From contig CBDHYI010000008.1 in the NCBI GenBank assembly GCA_965275915.1, forward strand, positions 496,001-560,000: a DNA stretch of 64,000 nt, written 5' to 3'. Each line of letters opens with the position of its first letter. Positions within the stretch are counted from its first letter, which is position 1. This stretch comes from JBDWFY01 sp965275915. Its GTDB lineage: Bacteria; Pseudomonadota; Alphaproteobacteria; Rhizobiales; Stappiaceae. The position numbers and the translations under genes are program-made. The notes beneath the pieces are model-generated. The model saw only the letters and a list, made by a program, of their open reading frames with translations, was not told the DNA's origin and did no database searches. Below, one piece after another: positions 41,240 through 49,218 of the stretch.

Positions 41240-42226
41240 TCAGTTCGGAGACACCACCACACCCCAGGGCTGTTGACCGACCTGAATCGATTTAACGGCC
41301 TCCTGTGCCTCCACGTCGATAACGGTGATGTCGTTCGAGTTGCCGTTGGTCGTCAGGAGATATTTCTGATCCGGCGTGAACGCCAGTTGCCATACCCGCT
41401 GTCCGACCAGGATATATTTTGCGACTTCGTTCTTCTCCACATCAATGACCGCAACCCGGTTTGCCGGACCAAGGGCCAGGAAGAGCCACTTGTTGTCGGA
41501 CGTAATCCGGATGCCGACCGGCTGAAGCCACTCGGGCTGAACGCCGGCCACTTCAAAGCCGATTTTCTTGATCAGTTCAGGGCCTTCTTCGGCGGTCATG
41601 TCGATAACCGACAGTGTGCCGCCAATTTCCGAGCTCACATAGAGTGTTTTTCCATCGTCGGTGAACCGCGCGTAACGCGGGCGCTGATCGACAAGAATGT
41701 TGTGTTTGATCTTGTAGTCTTCGGTGGCAATGAAATGCGCCATGTTGGTGGTTTCGGACGTGTTGATGACAAATCTGGTGTCCGGGCTGATCGCCATGCC
41801 CTCCGGTTCCACACCGACCGGAATTTCCGCGACGATTGTGCGCTTCTCCGTATCGACGACCGTCACGAGATTATCGTCCTCATTGGATACATAAAGAGGA
41901 TTGCCGGACGGGTGTATTACGAACAGTTCCGGATCGGGTCCGGAGGGGAGTGTCCAGAGGGGTTCATAGGTGTCCGCATCAAAGACGCGGATGGTGTCGT
42001 CGTCCGAGGCACAGACATAAACATATTTGCCGTCCGGGCTGATACCGATCCCGCGCGGGCGATTGCCCGCGTCGAATTCGGTCTGAACTTCCCAGGTCTC
42101 ACTGTCGATGACCGTGATCGTGTTGCCCTTTTCATTGCTGACAAAAACCTTGTTTGCCATGGCGGGCGAGGCGGCGAGCAGCGAAAGGCTCAAAACAGCC
42201 GCTGAAATGGATGATGAGATTTTCAT
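41240..42226 (-). CDS. PQQ-associated beta-propeller (YVTN repeat) protein
   Basis: 328 residues from ATG 42226, with a signal peptide (AAVLSLSLLAASPAMA). Seven YVTN-type blades follow: VFVSNEKGNTITVIDSETWE, RPRGIGISPDGKYVYVCASD, NPLYVSNEDDNLVTVVDTEK, KTLYVSSEIGGTLSVIDM and others. It matches the family named PQQ-dependent catabolism-associated beta-propeller (TIGR03866). The biochemical role is unknown; it is periplasmic and always sits with quinoprotein dehydrogenases. It shares an operon with the binding protein upstream, 8 bases away. Confidence 0.88.
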   Translation of the reverse strand: MKISSSISAAVLSLSLLAASPAMANKVFVSNEKGNTITVIDSETWEVQTEFDAGNRPRGIGISPDGKYVYVCASDDDTIRVFDADTYEPLWTLPSGPDPELFVIHPSGNPLYVSNEDDNLVTVVDTEKRTIVAEIPVGVEPEGMAISPDTRFVINTSETTNMAHFIATEDYKIKHNILVDQRPRYARFTDDGKTLYVSSEIGGTLSVIDMTAEEGPELIKKIGFEVAGVQPEWLQPVGIRITSDNKWLFLALGPANRVAVIDVEKNEVAKYILVGQRVWQLAFTPDQKYLLTTNGNSNDITVIDVEAQEAVKSIQVGQQPWGVVVSPN

Positions 42227-42234
42227 TGAACTCC

Positions 42235-43434
42235 TCACTGTGTGAACGCCTCGCAGGCTGTCTCGGGCGAGTCCAGCCCCATCGTGTCAAGCGGCGAAAA
42301 CTGATGCAGAAACCCCTCCTGAGGGGAAACGCTCACGGCAATCTTGCTGTCGGTCAGAATGATCGGTTGGCGCAGTTGGCCGTTCCAGTTGCGAAACGTT
42401 ACTTTCTGGCCTTTGAATGCAGCCAGCTCAAAGGCATCGCTGAGTATGTAGTCGCGCAATACAACAGGATCGTTGCTGTTGGTTCGGATGACCGCTTCTC
42501 CGATCACCCGAAGGGCGAGCCAGACATTATAGTCCGCTTCCTGAACGTAGCGTCCCGTCAGTTTTTCGAAGCGGCGCTGAAACTGGGTGGCGCCCCAGGA
42601 CTCATGTGCACCGTGGAATGTAACCGGACGCAGCCCGGCGGACCCCATTACCGGTCGGGGGTCCCACAAATGGAAGGGAAGGTAAAGGCCGAACACGTCG
42701 GACGCATCTGCGGCAACAACGATATCGTGATCGGCGGCGCGTTGCGAAAATGCGGGAATTTGCCGCTGCACCTGGACATGGCCCGTATCGGCACGGCGCG
42801 ATCCGCCCGTGTCCTCAAATTCCCGTTCCTCAACAATGGTTGCCCCGAATTTCGTGGCCGCCCGCCGATAGGCCTCAGCCAGGGCCTTGTCCTTCGGGTT
42901 CGATCCCGCGATCAAGAACCAGCGCGGCCATTTCTTCCACATGGCAAACTGGGCGACGGCATCGGCATTCATCGCATCGCTGGGCGCCACATGCAGCGTG
43001 TTCGCCCGGCACGCGTTGTCCCGAAGATAGGTATCGCTGGCCATCGCATTGATGACAAGCGCCTTACCGCCCGATTTTTCCGCGGCGCGGTCGGCGAGTT
43101 TAACAAGGTCGTCGGCCTGTGCCAGGATGATCAGCAGACTGATCTGCTGACCGATCAGGTCATCAAGCGCCGCTTCGGCCTGATCGGGTGGCACGGCCAC
43201 CTGATTGATCTTGAACTCCATGCCCAGAAAGGAGCCGGTCGTCTGATTGTCCTCGTTGCCCAGACGGCCGCCGGCAAAGCCCAGGTCATCCGGTTTCCGG
43301 TCGAAACGGGAAATGGGCGCAAGAGTGGGATAGTCGACCCGCAAAACACCGGCCTCTACCTCCAGGGCCGCCACCGAAAGGGCTGCGCCGTGACAGAATG
43401 CAAGGGCCAAAATCAGCAGCCGGATGAGATACAT
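42235..43434 (-). CDS. ABC-type substrate-binding protein of PQQ-alcohol loci
   Basis: 399 residues with a signal peptide (LILALAFCHGAALSVAA). The periplasmic binding protein type I fold shows ALVINAMASDTYLRDNACRA, RWFLIAGSNPKDKALAEAYR, RAATKFGATIVEEREF and WVALRVIGEAVIRTNSN-like (NVWLALRVIGEAVIRTNSND). It matches the TIGR03863 family tied to PQQ-dependent alcohol oxidation. The permease and ATPase that normally go with it are not in the window, so it is an orphan here. It is transcribed divergently from the DUF3280-like gene. Confidence 0.85.
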   Translation of the reverse strand: MYLIRLLILALAFCHGAALSVAALEVEAGVLRVDYPTLAPISRFDRKPDDLGFAGGRLGNEDNQTTGSFLGMEFKINQVAVPPDQAEAALDDLIGQQISLLIILAQADDLVKLADRAAEKSGGKALVINAMASDTYLRDNACRANTLHVAPSDAMNADAVAQFAMWKKWPRWFLIAGSNPKDKALAEAYRRAATKFGATIVEEREFEDTGGSRRADTGHVQVQRQIPAFSQRAADHDIVVAADASDVFGLYLPFHLWDPRPVMGSAGLRPVTFHGAHESWGATQFQRRFEKLTGRYVQEADYNVWLALRVIGEAVIRTNSNDPVVLRDYILSDAFELAAFKGQKVTFRNWNGQLRQPIILTDSKIAVSVSPQEGFLHQFSPLDTMGLDSPETACEAFTQ

Positions 43435-43549
43435 AAAACGTGTTCCCGTAGTCTGTTCACTTTAAGATTGTGCACGAACTTGCCCTGTCAGCGAAACCGA
43501 TACTTTTGGCTCCATTGAAGCCCTTATCCGGTGACGTACGATAGTCGTC

Positions 43550-44050
43550 ATGAGACCTCTGATTTTATTGGTGATCATTGCTTTGCTCGTGGCTCCATCG
43601 GCGGCGCAGGAGCTCAGATCGGGCGCAAAGGTCGCGTTTCTGGGACTCACCTTTATCGATACGTCCACCGAAGGCGCATATAACGGACCCAGGGACGATG
43701 AAACGCTGCGTCTGGAACTGGTCAAAAATGCGGTGAAGGAACGCTTTGAGCAGGAGGGGTTCGTCATCCTTGACAATACTCCCATTGCCAAAGAGCTGAA
43801 CAACACGGCCGACCCGGCCAACTGCTACGGCTGCGAACTGCGCATGGCTGAGAAGCTGAATGCCGATTATGTCCTTGTCGGAGTCGTCCAGAAGGTTTCA
43901 AATCTGATTATTTCCATGAACCTGGTGATGCGGGATGTGGCCACGAAGGCGGTCGTGCGCGGCCGGTCGGTGGATGTGCGTTCCAATACCGACCGGTCAT
44001 GGCTGCGCGGCATGCGCTACATCATGAAGAACACGTTCTTTAAATCGTGA
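43550..44050 (+). CDS. DUF2380/DUF3280-like exported protein
   Basis: 166 residues with a signal peptide (LILLVIIALLVAPSAAQE). The mature part is an alpha/beta fold seen in bacterial lipoproteins of the CsgG/DUF3280 kind: KVAFLGLTFIDTSTEG, CYGCELRMAEKLNADYVLVG, VVQKVSNLIISMNLVMRDV, ending IMKNTFFKS. Cys-Tyr-Gly-Cys could form a disulfide. Homologues are found beside xoxF and PQQ genes. It is followed after 7 bases by the MxaD relic, suggesting the two were once an operon. Confidence 0.75.
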   Translation: MRPLILLVIIALLVAPSAAQELRSGAKVAFLGLTFIDTSTEGAYNGPRDDETLRLELVKNAVKERFEQEGFVILDNTPIAKELNNTADPANCYGCELRMAEKLNADYVLVGVVQKVSNLIISMNLVMRDVATKAVVRGRSVDVRSNTDRSWLRGMRYIMKNTFFKS

Positions 44051-44057
44051 GGACAGG

Positions 44058-44210
44058 ATGGGACATCTCAAACCGGTTTTAGCCGTTTTTGCCCTGCTTT
44101 TGCCCGCAATTGCCCTGGCGCACGGTCCGGCGCGGCAGGACGTGACGATGACGGTCGATGTGCCTGTACCGCAGGCCGATGTGTGGGTCGTGGCCGGCAA
44201 CTGGATTTAG
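44058..44210 (+). pseudogene. Truncated MxaD-like SRPBCC gene
   Basis: A 50-residue reading frame with a signal peptide (LAVFALLLPAIALA) then HGPARQDVTMTVDVPVPQAD and VWVVAGNWI before TAG. The pattern HGP-x2-Q...P-x4-VW-x-V-x-GN is the start of MxaD-type SRPBCC proteins, which run to about 170-180 residues and help methanol dehydrogenase donate electrons to its cytochrome. After the UAG the same frame stays open (VFAVLPALVAAPAAAGDTAL...) but no longer resembles SRPBCC; it looks like another signal peptide. The gene is therefore broken near residue 46. GAGGACAG precedes the ATG. Confidence 0.75.
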
Positions 44211-44339
44211 GTTTTTGCGGTTCTCCCGGCCCTCGTCGCTGCTCCGGCAGCGGCGGGGGATACCGCTCTAGCCGGAACAGCAGTGATGAAAGTGTGCTTG
44301 CGACCGCGCGACCGCTTCGAATTCCGTAGTCGGCATCGC

Positions 44340-44894
44340 TCAGGAGTCGGGTTCCGGTTCCGGTTTCACAATTTCAGTCGGGTGGCCCAACGCCGACCAT
44401 CCGTCCGTCCCCTGAGGAAACCAGAACACCCGGGTGTATCCGTATTCGAGCGCTCTTTTGGCCGCGTTCCATGACATCCAGCACTGATCGAGGCAAAAGA
44501 ACACAATTGGTTGGCCGTGATCGGCGGACGTGGCCTTGGTCAGTCCATCCCTGAAATAGGTATGCGTGACGTCCGCGAGGTCTCCAAAGCCGACATTGGG
44601 CAGCCAGACCGCATCGGGAATGGAATGGCGGACCTTCTCCCGCCAAACGGTTCCTTCGGGCAGGTTTTTGGGCCTCGGCGGATTGGGAAGCACATCAACA
44701 AATACGACGCGTCCGGTTTTCCAGAGCGCATGGGCGGCCTCCGGCCCGATCGCCGTCGCGCCCTTGAGGGTCTCAGGCACGGGCGCTTTATAGTTTTGGG
44801 TGCGATATCCTTCAGGCTCTTCAACCGTTTGTGCAAAAGCCGGCGGCACAAGCATGAATAAAAATGCGAACGCGGCTTTGGCCAACTGAAACAT
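44340..44894 (-). CDS. PQQ-associated CxxxCW rhodanese-like protein
   Basis: 184 residues with a signal peptide (AFAFLFMLVPPAFA). A rhodanese-like domain ends in VFFCLDQCWMSWNAAKRALE (Cys134, Cys138, Trp139) and VFWFPQGTDGWSALG. This matches TIGR03865, the PQQ-dependent catabolism-associated CXXCW protein, though here three residues separate the cysteines. A thiol or disulfide role in the periplasm is likely, perhaps in cofactor or carrier sulfur chemistry. It overlaps the xoxJ stop by one base (TGATG), so it belongs to the xoxFGJ transcript. Confidence 0.88.
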   Translation of the reverse strand: MFQLAKAAFAFLFMLVPPAFAQTVEEPEGYRTQNYKAPVPETLKGATAIGPEAAHALWKTGRVVFVDVLPNPPRPKNLPEGTVWREKVRHSIPDAVWLPNVGFGDLADVTHTYFRDGLTKATSADHGQPIVFFCLDQCWMSWNAAKRALEYGYTRVFWFPQGTDGWSALGHPTEIVKPEPEPDS

Positions 44895-45718
44895 CAGTTG
44901 ATTTCCTCCAGCGGTCCGGTGCCCATATCGTTCATAAGTGGCACGCCGGCATCCGCAAGAAGGGCGTTGATTTCCTTCCTGTTCCGGCGCAGCAGGGAGT
45001 TGAGTTTACGGGTCCAGACGCGTTCGCCCAGGCGCACGCCCATGGTGATGCGGTAGTAGAGGCGCGGCGGCAACGTCTCCTTCACCAGTGGCGTGACCTT
45101 GAACTCGGGATAGTGGGTCCGGACGAGAGGGCCTCCGATCGGTCCCCAAACGACGGCGGCATCGATATCGCCCTTTTTGAGGTCGTTCATCATGTCGAGG
45201 ATCGGCGACTCGTACCGGCGGTCGACCATCAGGTTATAGGCTTTTGCTTTTGCGATCAATCCGTTGCGGGCCAGATGCGTGGCCGGTGGCGATCCGGCGA
45301 CAATCCCGATCGCCAAGCCCTTCAGCCGTTCATCGGACAGCTGATCGACGTCCGCAAGATCGCCTTCTGCCGGGACAATCAGCGTGTAGCTGGAGGTCAG
45401 ATAGTGATTGGTGTTGGCCACCAGTTCGTGGCCCTGCGCAAAGCCGATGACGACGTCGCATTTATTGGCCCGCAACGTATTGCGGACGAACCCGGTGGCC
45501 ATGGGAAACCATGTATATTCCACAGGCAGTTCCAGTTTCGATGCCATGAATTCCGCGAGTTTGTTTTCATACCCGGCGCCCTCTTTGTCCGACATCGGGT
45601 AATTGGCCGGGTCGGCGCACACGCGGAAAGCCGTTTTGGAAACCAGGTCGGACGTCTGGGCCTCCACACCCGAGACGCCTAAGCCGAGCCCGAGACAGGC
45701 GGCAAGGATCCAGCGCAT
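44894..45718 (-). CDS. xoxJ: Quinoprotein-dehydrogenase-associated periplasmic binding protein (XoxJ)
   Basis: 274 residues from ATG 45718; upstream in-frame ATG codons overlap the xoxG end. Signal peptide WILAACLGLGLGVSGVEA. A type II binding-protein fold follows: FRVCADPANYPMSDKEGAGY, YENKLAEFMASKLELPVEYT, CDVVIGFAQGHELVA, IDAAVVWGPIGGPLV and VPLMNDMGTGPLEEIN. It is the MxaJ/XoxJ family (TIGR03871). XoxJ has a large pocket and is thought to chaperone XoxF activation rather than feed an ABC transporter. It starts one base after xoxG. Confidence 0.92.
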   Translation of the reverse strand: MRWILAACLGLGLGVSGVEAQTSDLVSKTAFRVCADPANYPMSDKEGAGYENKLAEFMASKLELPVEYTWFPMATGFVRNTLRANKCDVVIGFAQGHELVANTNHYLTSSYTLIVPAEGDLADVDQLSDERLKGLAIGIVAGSPPATHLARNGLIAKAKAYNLMVDRRYESPILDMMNDLKKGDIDAAVVWGPIGGPLVRTHYPEFKVTPLVKETLPPRLYYRITMGVRLGERVWTRKLNSLLRRNRKEINALLADAGVPLMNDMGTGPLEEIN

Positions 45719-45719
45719 G

Positions 45720-46247
45720 CTATCCCAGGCAAGCATTTTCGTCCTCGCGGATGACATCCGACTTTTTCTCTTTTTTCTTCGGGCGGCCGCGAGGCACGGC
45801 GTCGGCTCCGCGGGCCTTCAGATAGACGTAGATATCGTCGAGATAGCACATGACATTGGCATTGTCGCCGAAGCCGGGCATCACCGATTGCTGCGATGCA
45901 TTCACTTTTTCCCGTCCGTTCACCACGACATCCAGAAAGTCGTAATAATCCATATCCAGAGCGGAGTCTTTGAGGGCCGGGGCATATGATGAGCCTTCGC
46001 CCTCCGGGCCATGGCACACGTGGCATTCCGAATGATAACGGCGAAAGCCGGAGTAAGTCGGCCAGTCGATCGTTCCGTCTTCCGCGACATAAAAAGTCGG
46101 TATGTCATCCGCTGCGAAGTATCGTCCATCCTCGCTGCGAACGACTGTGACGATGTCGGGTTTATCCCCGTCGGAGCCGCGTGCAGCGTCAACCTGTGCA
46201 AACCCGGCAACGGCCGCTGCCGCCAACAGAAACTTCGTTATATGCAT
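45720..46247 (-). CDS. xoxG: Methanol-metabolism cytochrome c (XoxG)
   Basis: 175 residues from ATG 46247 with a signal peptide (FLLAAAAVAGFAQVDAARG). The heme motif is CHVCH (Cys75, Cys78, His79). The axial Met is probably Met123 in SVMPGFGDNA, followed by NVMCYLDDIYVYLKARG. The C-terminus is rich in Lys and Glu (GRPKKKEKKSD). It matches the four-cysteine methanol-metabolism cytochrome family (TIGR03874). It accepts electrons from XoxF. It lies 73 bases after xoxF, with a hairpin in the gap. Confidence 0.92.
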   Translation of the reverse strand: MHITKFLLAAAAVAGFAQVDAARGSDGDKPDIVTVVRSEDGRYFAADDIPTFYVAEDGTIDWPTYSGFRRYHSECHVCHGPEGEGSSYAPALKDSALDMDYYDFLDVVVNGREKVNASQQSVMPGFGDNANVMCYLDDIYVYLKARGADAVPRGRPKKKEKKSDVIREDENACLG

Positions 46248-46278
46248 TGCATGCCCTTTGACTTGAAGAAGAGAAGCC

Positions 46279-46298
46279 GGCGCATCCGGGGATGCGCC
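46279..46298 (-). promoter_or_regulatory. xoxF-xoxG intercistronic hairpin
   Basis: GGCGCATC (46279-46286), loop CGGG, GATGCGCC (46291-46298): a perfect 8-bp stem 22 bases after the xoxF stop. On the transcript it is not followed by a U run, so partial termination or 3'-end protection of xoxF mRNA fits better than a full terminator. Confidence 0.75.
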
Positions 46299-46320
46299 AA
46301 CCTTTTCTCGTAAACGGGGA

Positions 46321-48120
46321 TCAGTTCGGCAATGCGAACACTGTGAGCTGGCCGCCAAGTGCGGTGTAGTCGCTCAATGCGGCATAACCGCCCACGGCAC
46401 CCAAGCCGTCGTTCGGATTGGTCAGACCGGCTGCAAGGCCGATACCTGCCCAACCGCCGACGCCTGACAGAATGGCGATATATTGCTTGCCGCCTTGCGT
46501 GTAGGTCATGACGTTGCCGATGATGCCGGACGGTGTTTTGAATTTGTACAATTCATCACCGGTCGTCGCATCGATCGCCTTCAGGTATCCTTCCAGTGTG
46601 CCGTAGAAAACCACGTCGCCGGCTGTTGCCAGTGCACCTGACCATACCGAGAACTGCTCAGGCAGCGACCAGACGATCTCGCCCTTCATGTTGTCCCAGG
46701 CAATGAAGTTGCCCATGCCGCCGTGGCTGTCTTTTGGCGGATACATGGACAGTGTTGCACCGACATAGGGCTGTCCGGCCGTATAGCTGACGCGGAACGG
46801 CTCGTAGTCCATGCAGACATGGTTGGTCGGAACATAGAACAGTCCGGACTTCGGAGAATAGGCCGCGGGCTGCTGGTCCTTGGTGCCCAGCGCGGCCGGA
46901 CAGATATTGGTCGAGTTGACGTCTTCGCCGTTCTGCTCGGTCGAATATTCCGGGACCACCTGCGGCCGGCCGTACTGGTCGGAGTTCTTGTCCATATCGA
47001 CATGCGTCGCCCAGTTGACGACCGGGTCGAATTTTTCGGCAACAAGAAGCTCACCGGTCACCCGGTCAAGCGTATAGCCGAACCCGTTCCTGTCGAAATG
47101 GGTCAGGAGCTTGCGCATGGTTCCGTCAATTTCCTGTTCCGTCAGGATCATTTCATTGACGCCGTCATAGTCCCACTCATCGTGCGGGGTCATCTGGTAG
47201 AACCATTTCGCGACGCCGGTATCGGGATTCCGGGCCATAATGGTCATTGACCAACGGTTGTCACCGGGGCGCTGTGCAGGGTTCCAGGTCGAGGGGTTGC
47301 CGGTGCCGTAATAGATAAGGTCTTCTTCGGCATCATAGGAATACCAGCCCCATGTCGTGCCGCCACCGATCTTCCACTGATCGCCTTCCCAGGTATTGGT
47401 GCCGGAGTCCTTGCCGATTGGCTTGCCCAGGTGCGTCGTATTCTCGTCGACAAGAATATCGGAATCCGGGCCCATGGAGTAGGCGCGCCAGACCTGAGAG
47501 CCGTCTTTCATGCTGTAGGCGGTCACCGAACCGCGTACTCCGAACTCACCACCGGAAATACCGACGATGATTTTGTCTTTCACAGGCATCACGGTCGCCG
47601 TGTTGGTTTCACCAATCGACGGGTCGCCGTTTTTGACACTCCATTCAACCGCGCCTGTTTCGGCGTTCAGAGCAACGATGGTCGTGTCGGCCTGATGCAG
47701 GAAGATCTTGCCGTCCCCGTAAGCGACGCCCCGGTTCACGGTGTCACAGCACATCACGGGTATGACGTTCGGATCCTGCTTGGGCTCATACTTCCAGATG
47801 ATCTTGCCCTCATTGGCAAGGTCGAGCGCATAGACGATATTCGGGAACGGCGTATGAACATACATCACATCGCCGATGACAAGGGGAGCGCCCTCGTGCC
47901 CGCGCAGAACGCCGGTTGAAAATGTCCACGCAACCTGGAGATTGCCGACATTGTCCTTGTTGATCTGATCCAGCTTGGAATACCGGTGGTTCTTGTAATC
48001 GCCGGTCTGGATGACCCACTGATTGGGATCGTCCATCATATTCTGCAAATCGTCATTTGCATAAGCCGCCCCGACGACGCCGATCGCCAGCGCTGATGTC
48101 AGTGCCAGAAGCTTCTTCAT
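46321..48120 (-). CDS. xoxF: Lanthanide-dependent methanol dehydrogenase XoxF
   Basis: 599 residues with signal peptide LLALTSALAIGVVGAAYA. The eight-bladed PQQ propeller has the vicinal disulfide in VMCCDTVNRG (Cys124-Cys125), GGEFGVRGSVTAYSMKDG and EGDQWKIGGGTTWGWYS. The active-site segment is TPHDEWDYDGVNE: catalytic Asp317 and the extra Asp319 that marks lanthanide use, where Ca2+ enzymes (MxaF) have Ala. Tryptophan-docking motifs recur (AVEWSVKNGDPS). It oxidises methanol to formaldehyde in the periplasm. The ATG at 48120 has GGGAGG upstream; the frame open further upstream has no homology. xoxG, xoxJ and the CxxxCW gene follow. Confidence 0.97.
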   Translation of the reverse strand: MKKLLALTSALAIGVVGAAYANDDLQNMMDDPNQWVIQTGDYKNHRYSKLDQINKDNVGNLQVAWTFSTGVLRGHEGAPLVIGDVMYVHTPFPNIVYALDLANEGKIIWKYEPKQDPNVIPVMCCDTVNRGVAYGDGKIFLHQADTTIVALNAETGAVEWSVKNGDPSIGETNTATVMPVKDKIIVGISGGEFGVRGSVTAYSMKDGSQVWRAYSMGPDSDILVDENTTHLGKPIGKDSGTNTWEGDQWKIGGGTTWGWYSYDAEEDLIYYGTGNPSTWNPAQRPGDNRWSMTIMARNPDTGVAKWFYQMTPHDEWDYDGVNEMILTEQEIDGTMRKLLTHFDRNGFGYTLDRVTGELLVAEKFDPVVNWATHVDMDKNSDQYGRPQVVPEYSTEQNGEDVNSTNICPAALGTKDQQPAAYSPKSGLFYVPTNHVCMDYEPFRVSYTAGQPYVGATLSMYPPKDSHGGMGNFIAWDNMKGEIVWSLPEQFSVWSGALATAGDVVFYGTLEGYLKAIDATTGDELYKFKTPSGIIGNVMTYTQGGKQYIAILSGVGGWAGIGLAAGLTNPNDGLGAVGGYAALSDYTALGGQLTVFALPN

Positions 48121-48149
48121 AGCTACCTCCCTAAGTGAACAGTCAATAG

Positions 48150-48218
48150 AAAATACGGTTTTCAGATGTCTTCCCCGCCTGCTGCCAGGGCAGGCACAAT
48201 CATCCGGGGCCGTATTTT
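48150..48218. promoter_or_regulatory. Spaced dyad upstream of xoxF
   Basis: AAAATACGG (48150-48158) and CCGTATTTT (48210-48218) are exact reverse complements 51 bases apart, in the 224-base gap between fghA and xoxF. A second dyad, GTTCAGC (48229-48235)/GCTGAAC (48256-48262), lies beside it. They could be regulator sites or parts of the 5' leader. GCCTG...CAGGC in between could form a further hairpin. Confidence 0.45.
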
Positions 48219-48344
48219 GCCTCACAGTGTTCAGCCATCCGCTGATTGCGATGTCGCTGAACGTCCTCCTGCTTCCTGATCTCCTCCTTGCCTTTATGTC
48301 TGTTACCGAAAATGCAGGCTCAATTCCGGTCCCCCGTTTTCCGT

Positions 48345-49172
48345 TCAGTTTCTCAGCCGTTCCGCATGCCACCTGACATGATCTTCCCCGAACGTTGAGA
48401 CAAAGAAATAGCTGTGATCGTAGCCTTCCTGCATGCGTACGACCGCCGGTTGGCGTGAGCCGATAATGACATCGACGAGTGACTGGGGACGCAACAGATC
48501 GATAAACTGGTCCTCCGATCCCTGATCGATAAGGATGTCGCCCTTCCAACCTCGTTCACCCAGAAGAATCGTCGCGTCGTAATCGGCCCAGACTGCTTCA
48601 TCGTCACCCAGGTAAGCGCTGAACTGCTTGCGGCCCCAGTCGGATTGCGTCGGATTGGTGATCGGCGCAAAAGCCGAGACAGACTGGAAAAGGTCCGGAT
48701 TTCTGAGGGCAATCGTCAGTGCGCCGTGCCCGCCCATCGAATGGCCGGTGATGCCGTGCCGGCCGGTGAGGGGCAGGATGTCCTGCAGGATCGAACGCAA
48801 TTCATCAACCACATAATCATACATCTGAAAATGAGGTTTCCAGGGCTCCTGTGTCGCGTTGACATAGAAGCCCGCCCCAATGCCCAGATCGTAACTCTCG
48901 TCGTCCGCAACACCGTCGCCCCGTGGCGACGTATCTGGAAAAACGAGTGCCAATCCGTGTTTGGATGCGTGCTGCTGCAGGCCACCTTTGGTCATGACGT
49001 TTTCGTGGCTGCATGTGAGACCAGACAGATACCACAGCGCGGGAACAGGTCCGTTTTTCGCCTGAGGCGGCAGGTAAATGGCAAACGTCATATCCACGCC
49101 GCATGCGGACGATTTATGTTTGTAAACGGTCTGCACGCCGCGATAGGTTCTTGTTTCGGATACGATTTCCAT
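48345..49172 (-). CDS. fghA: S-formylglutathione hydrolase
   Basis: 275 residues of the esterase D family. The nucleophile elbow is GHSMGGHGAL (Ser near 148); the catalytic Asp and His lie in IDQGSEDQFI and EGYDHSYFF. ALWYLSGLTCSHENVM forms the oxyanion region. It hydrolyses S-formylglutathione to formate and glutathione, the step after FlhA. Start 49172 is the first ATG. It lies 46 bases downstream of flhA in the same direction. Confidence 0.96.
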   Translation of the reverse strand: MEIVSETRTYRGVQTVYKHKSSACGVDMTFAIYLPPQAKNGPVPALWYLSGLTCSHENVMTKGGLQQHASKHGLALVFPDTSPRGDGVADDESYDLGIGAGFYVNATQEPWKPHFQMYDYVVDELRSILQDILPLTGRHGITGHSMGGHGALTIALRNPDLFQSVSAFAPITNPTQSDWGRKQFSAYLGDDEAVWADYDATILLGERGWKGDILIDQGSEDQFIDLLRPQSLVDVIIGSRQPAVVRMQEGYDHSYFFVSTFGEDHVRWHAERLRN

Positions 49173-49218
49173 TTTCCGCTTTCAAACAACGCCGGACAAG
49201 TGCCCGCCGAGCAGGGTG

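Noticed and set aside
42154..43518. A 454-codon plus-strand frame opposite the binding-protein gene
   Set aside because: Antisense shadow; the minus-strand protein has a signal peptide and fold motifs.
44211..44339. A degraded cytochrome c after the MxaD relic (GDTALAGTAVMKVC)
   Set aside because: The resemblance is to a signal peptide plus a few residues; no CxxCH follows, so it is mentioned only within the relic entry.
46279..46298. Full terminator after xoxF
   Set aside because: No U tract follows the hairpin, and xoxG, xoxJ and the CxxxCW gene lack another promoter signal.
46321..48120. Call as calcium-dependent MxaF
   Set aside because: Asp319 replaces the Ala of MxaF and no mxaI is nearby.
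48121..48549. A long N-terminal extension of XoxF
   Set aside because: The frame is open upstream, but it overlaps fghA, has no homology and lacks export features; ATG 48120 has a good ribosome site and signal peptide.
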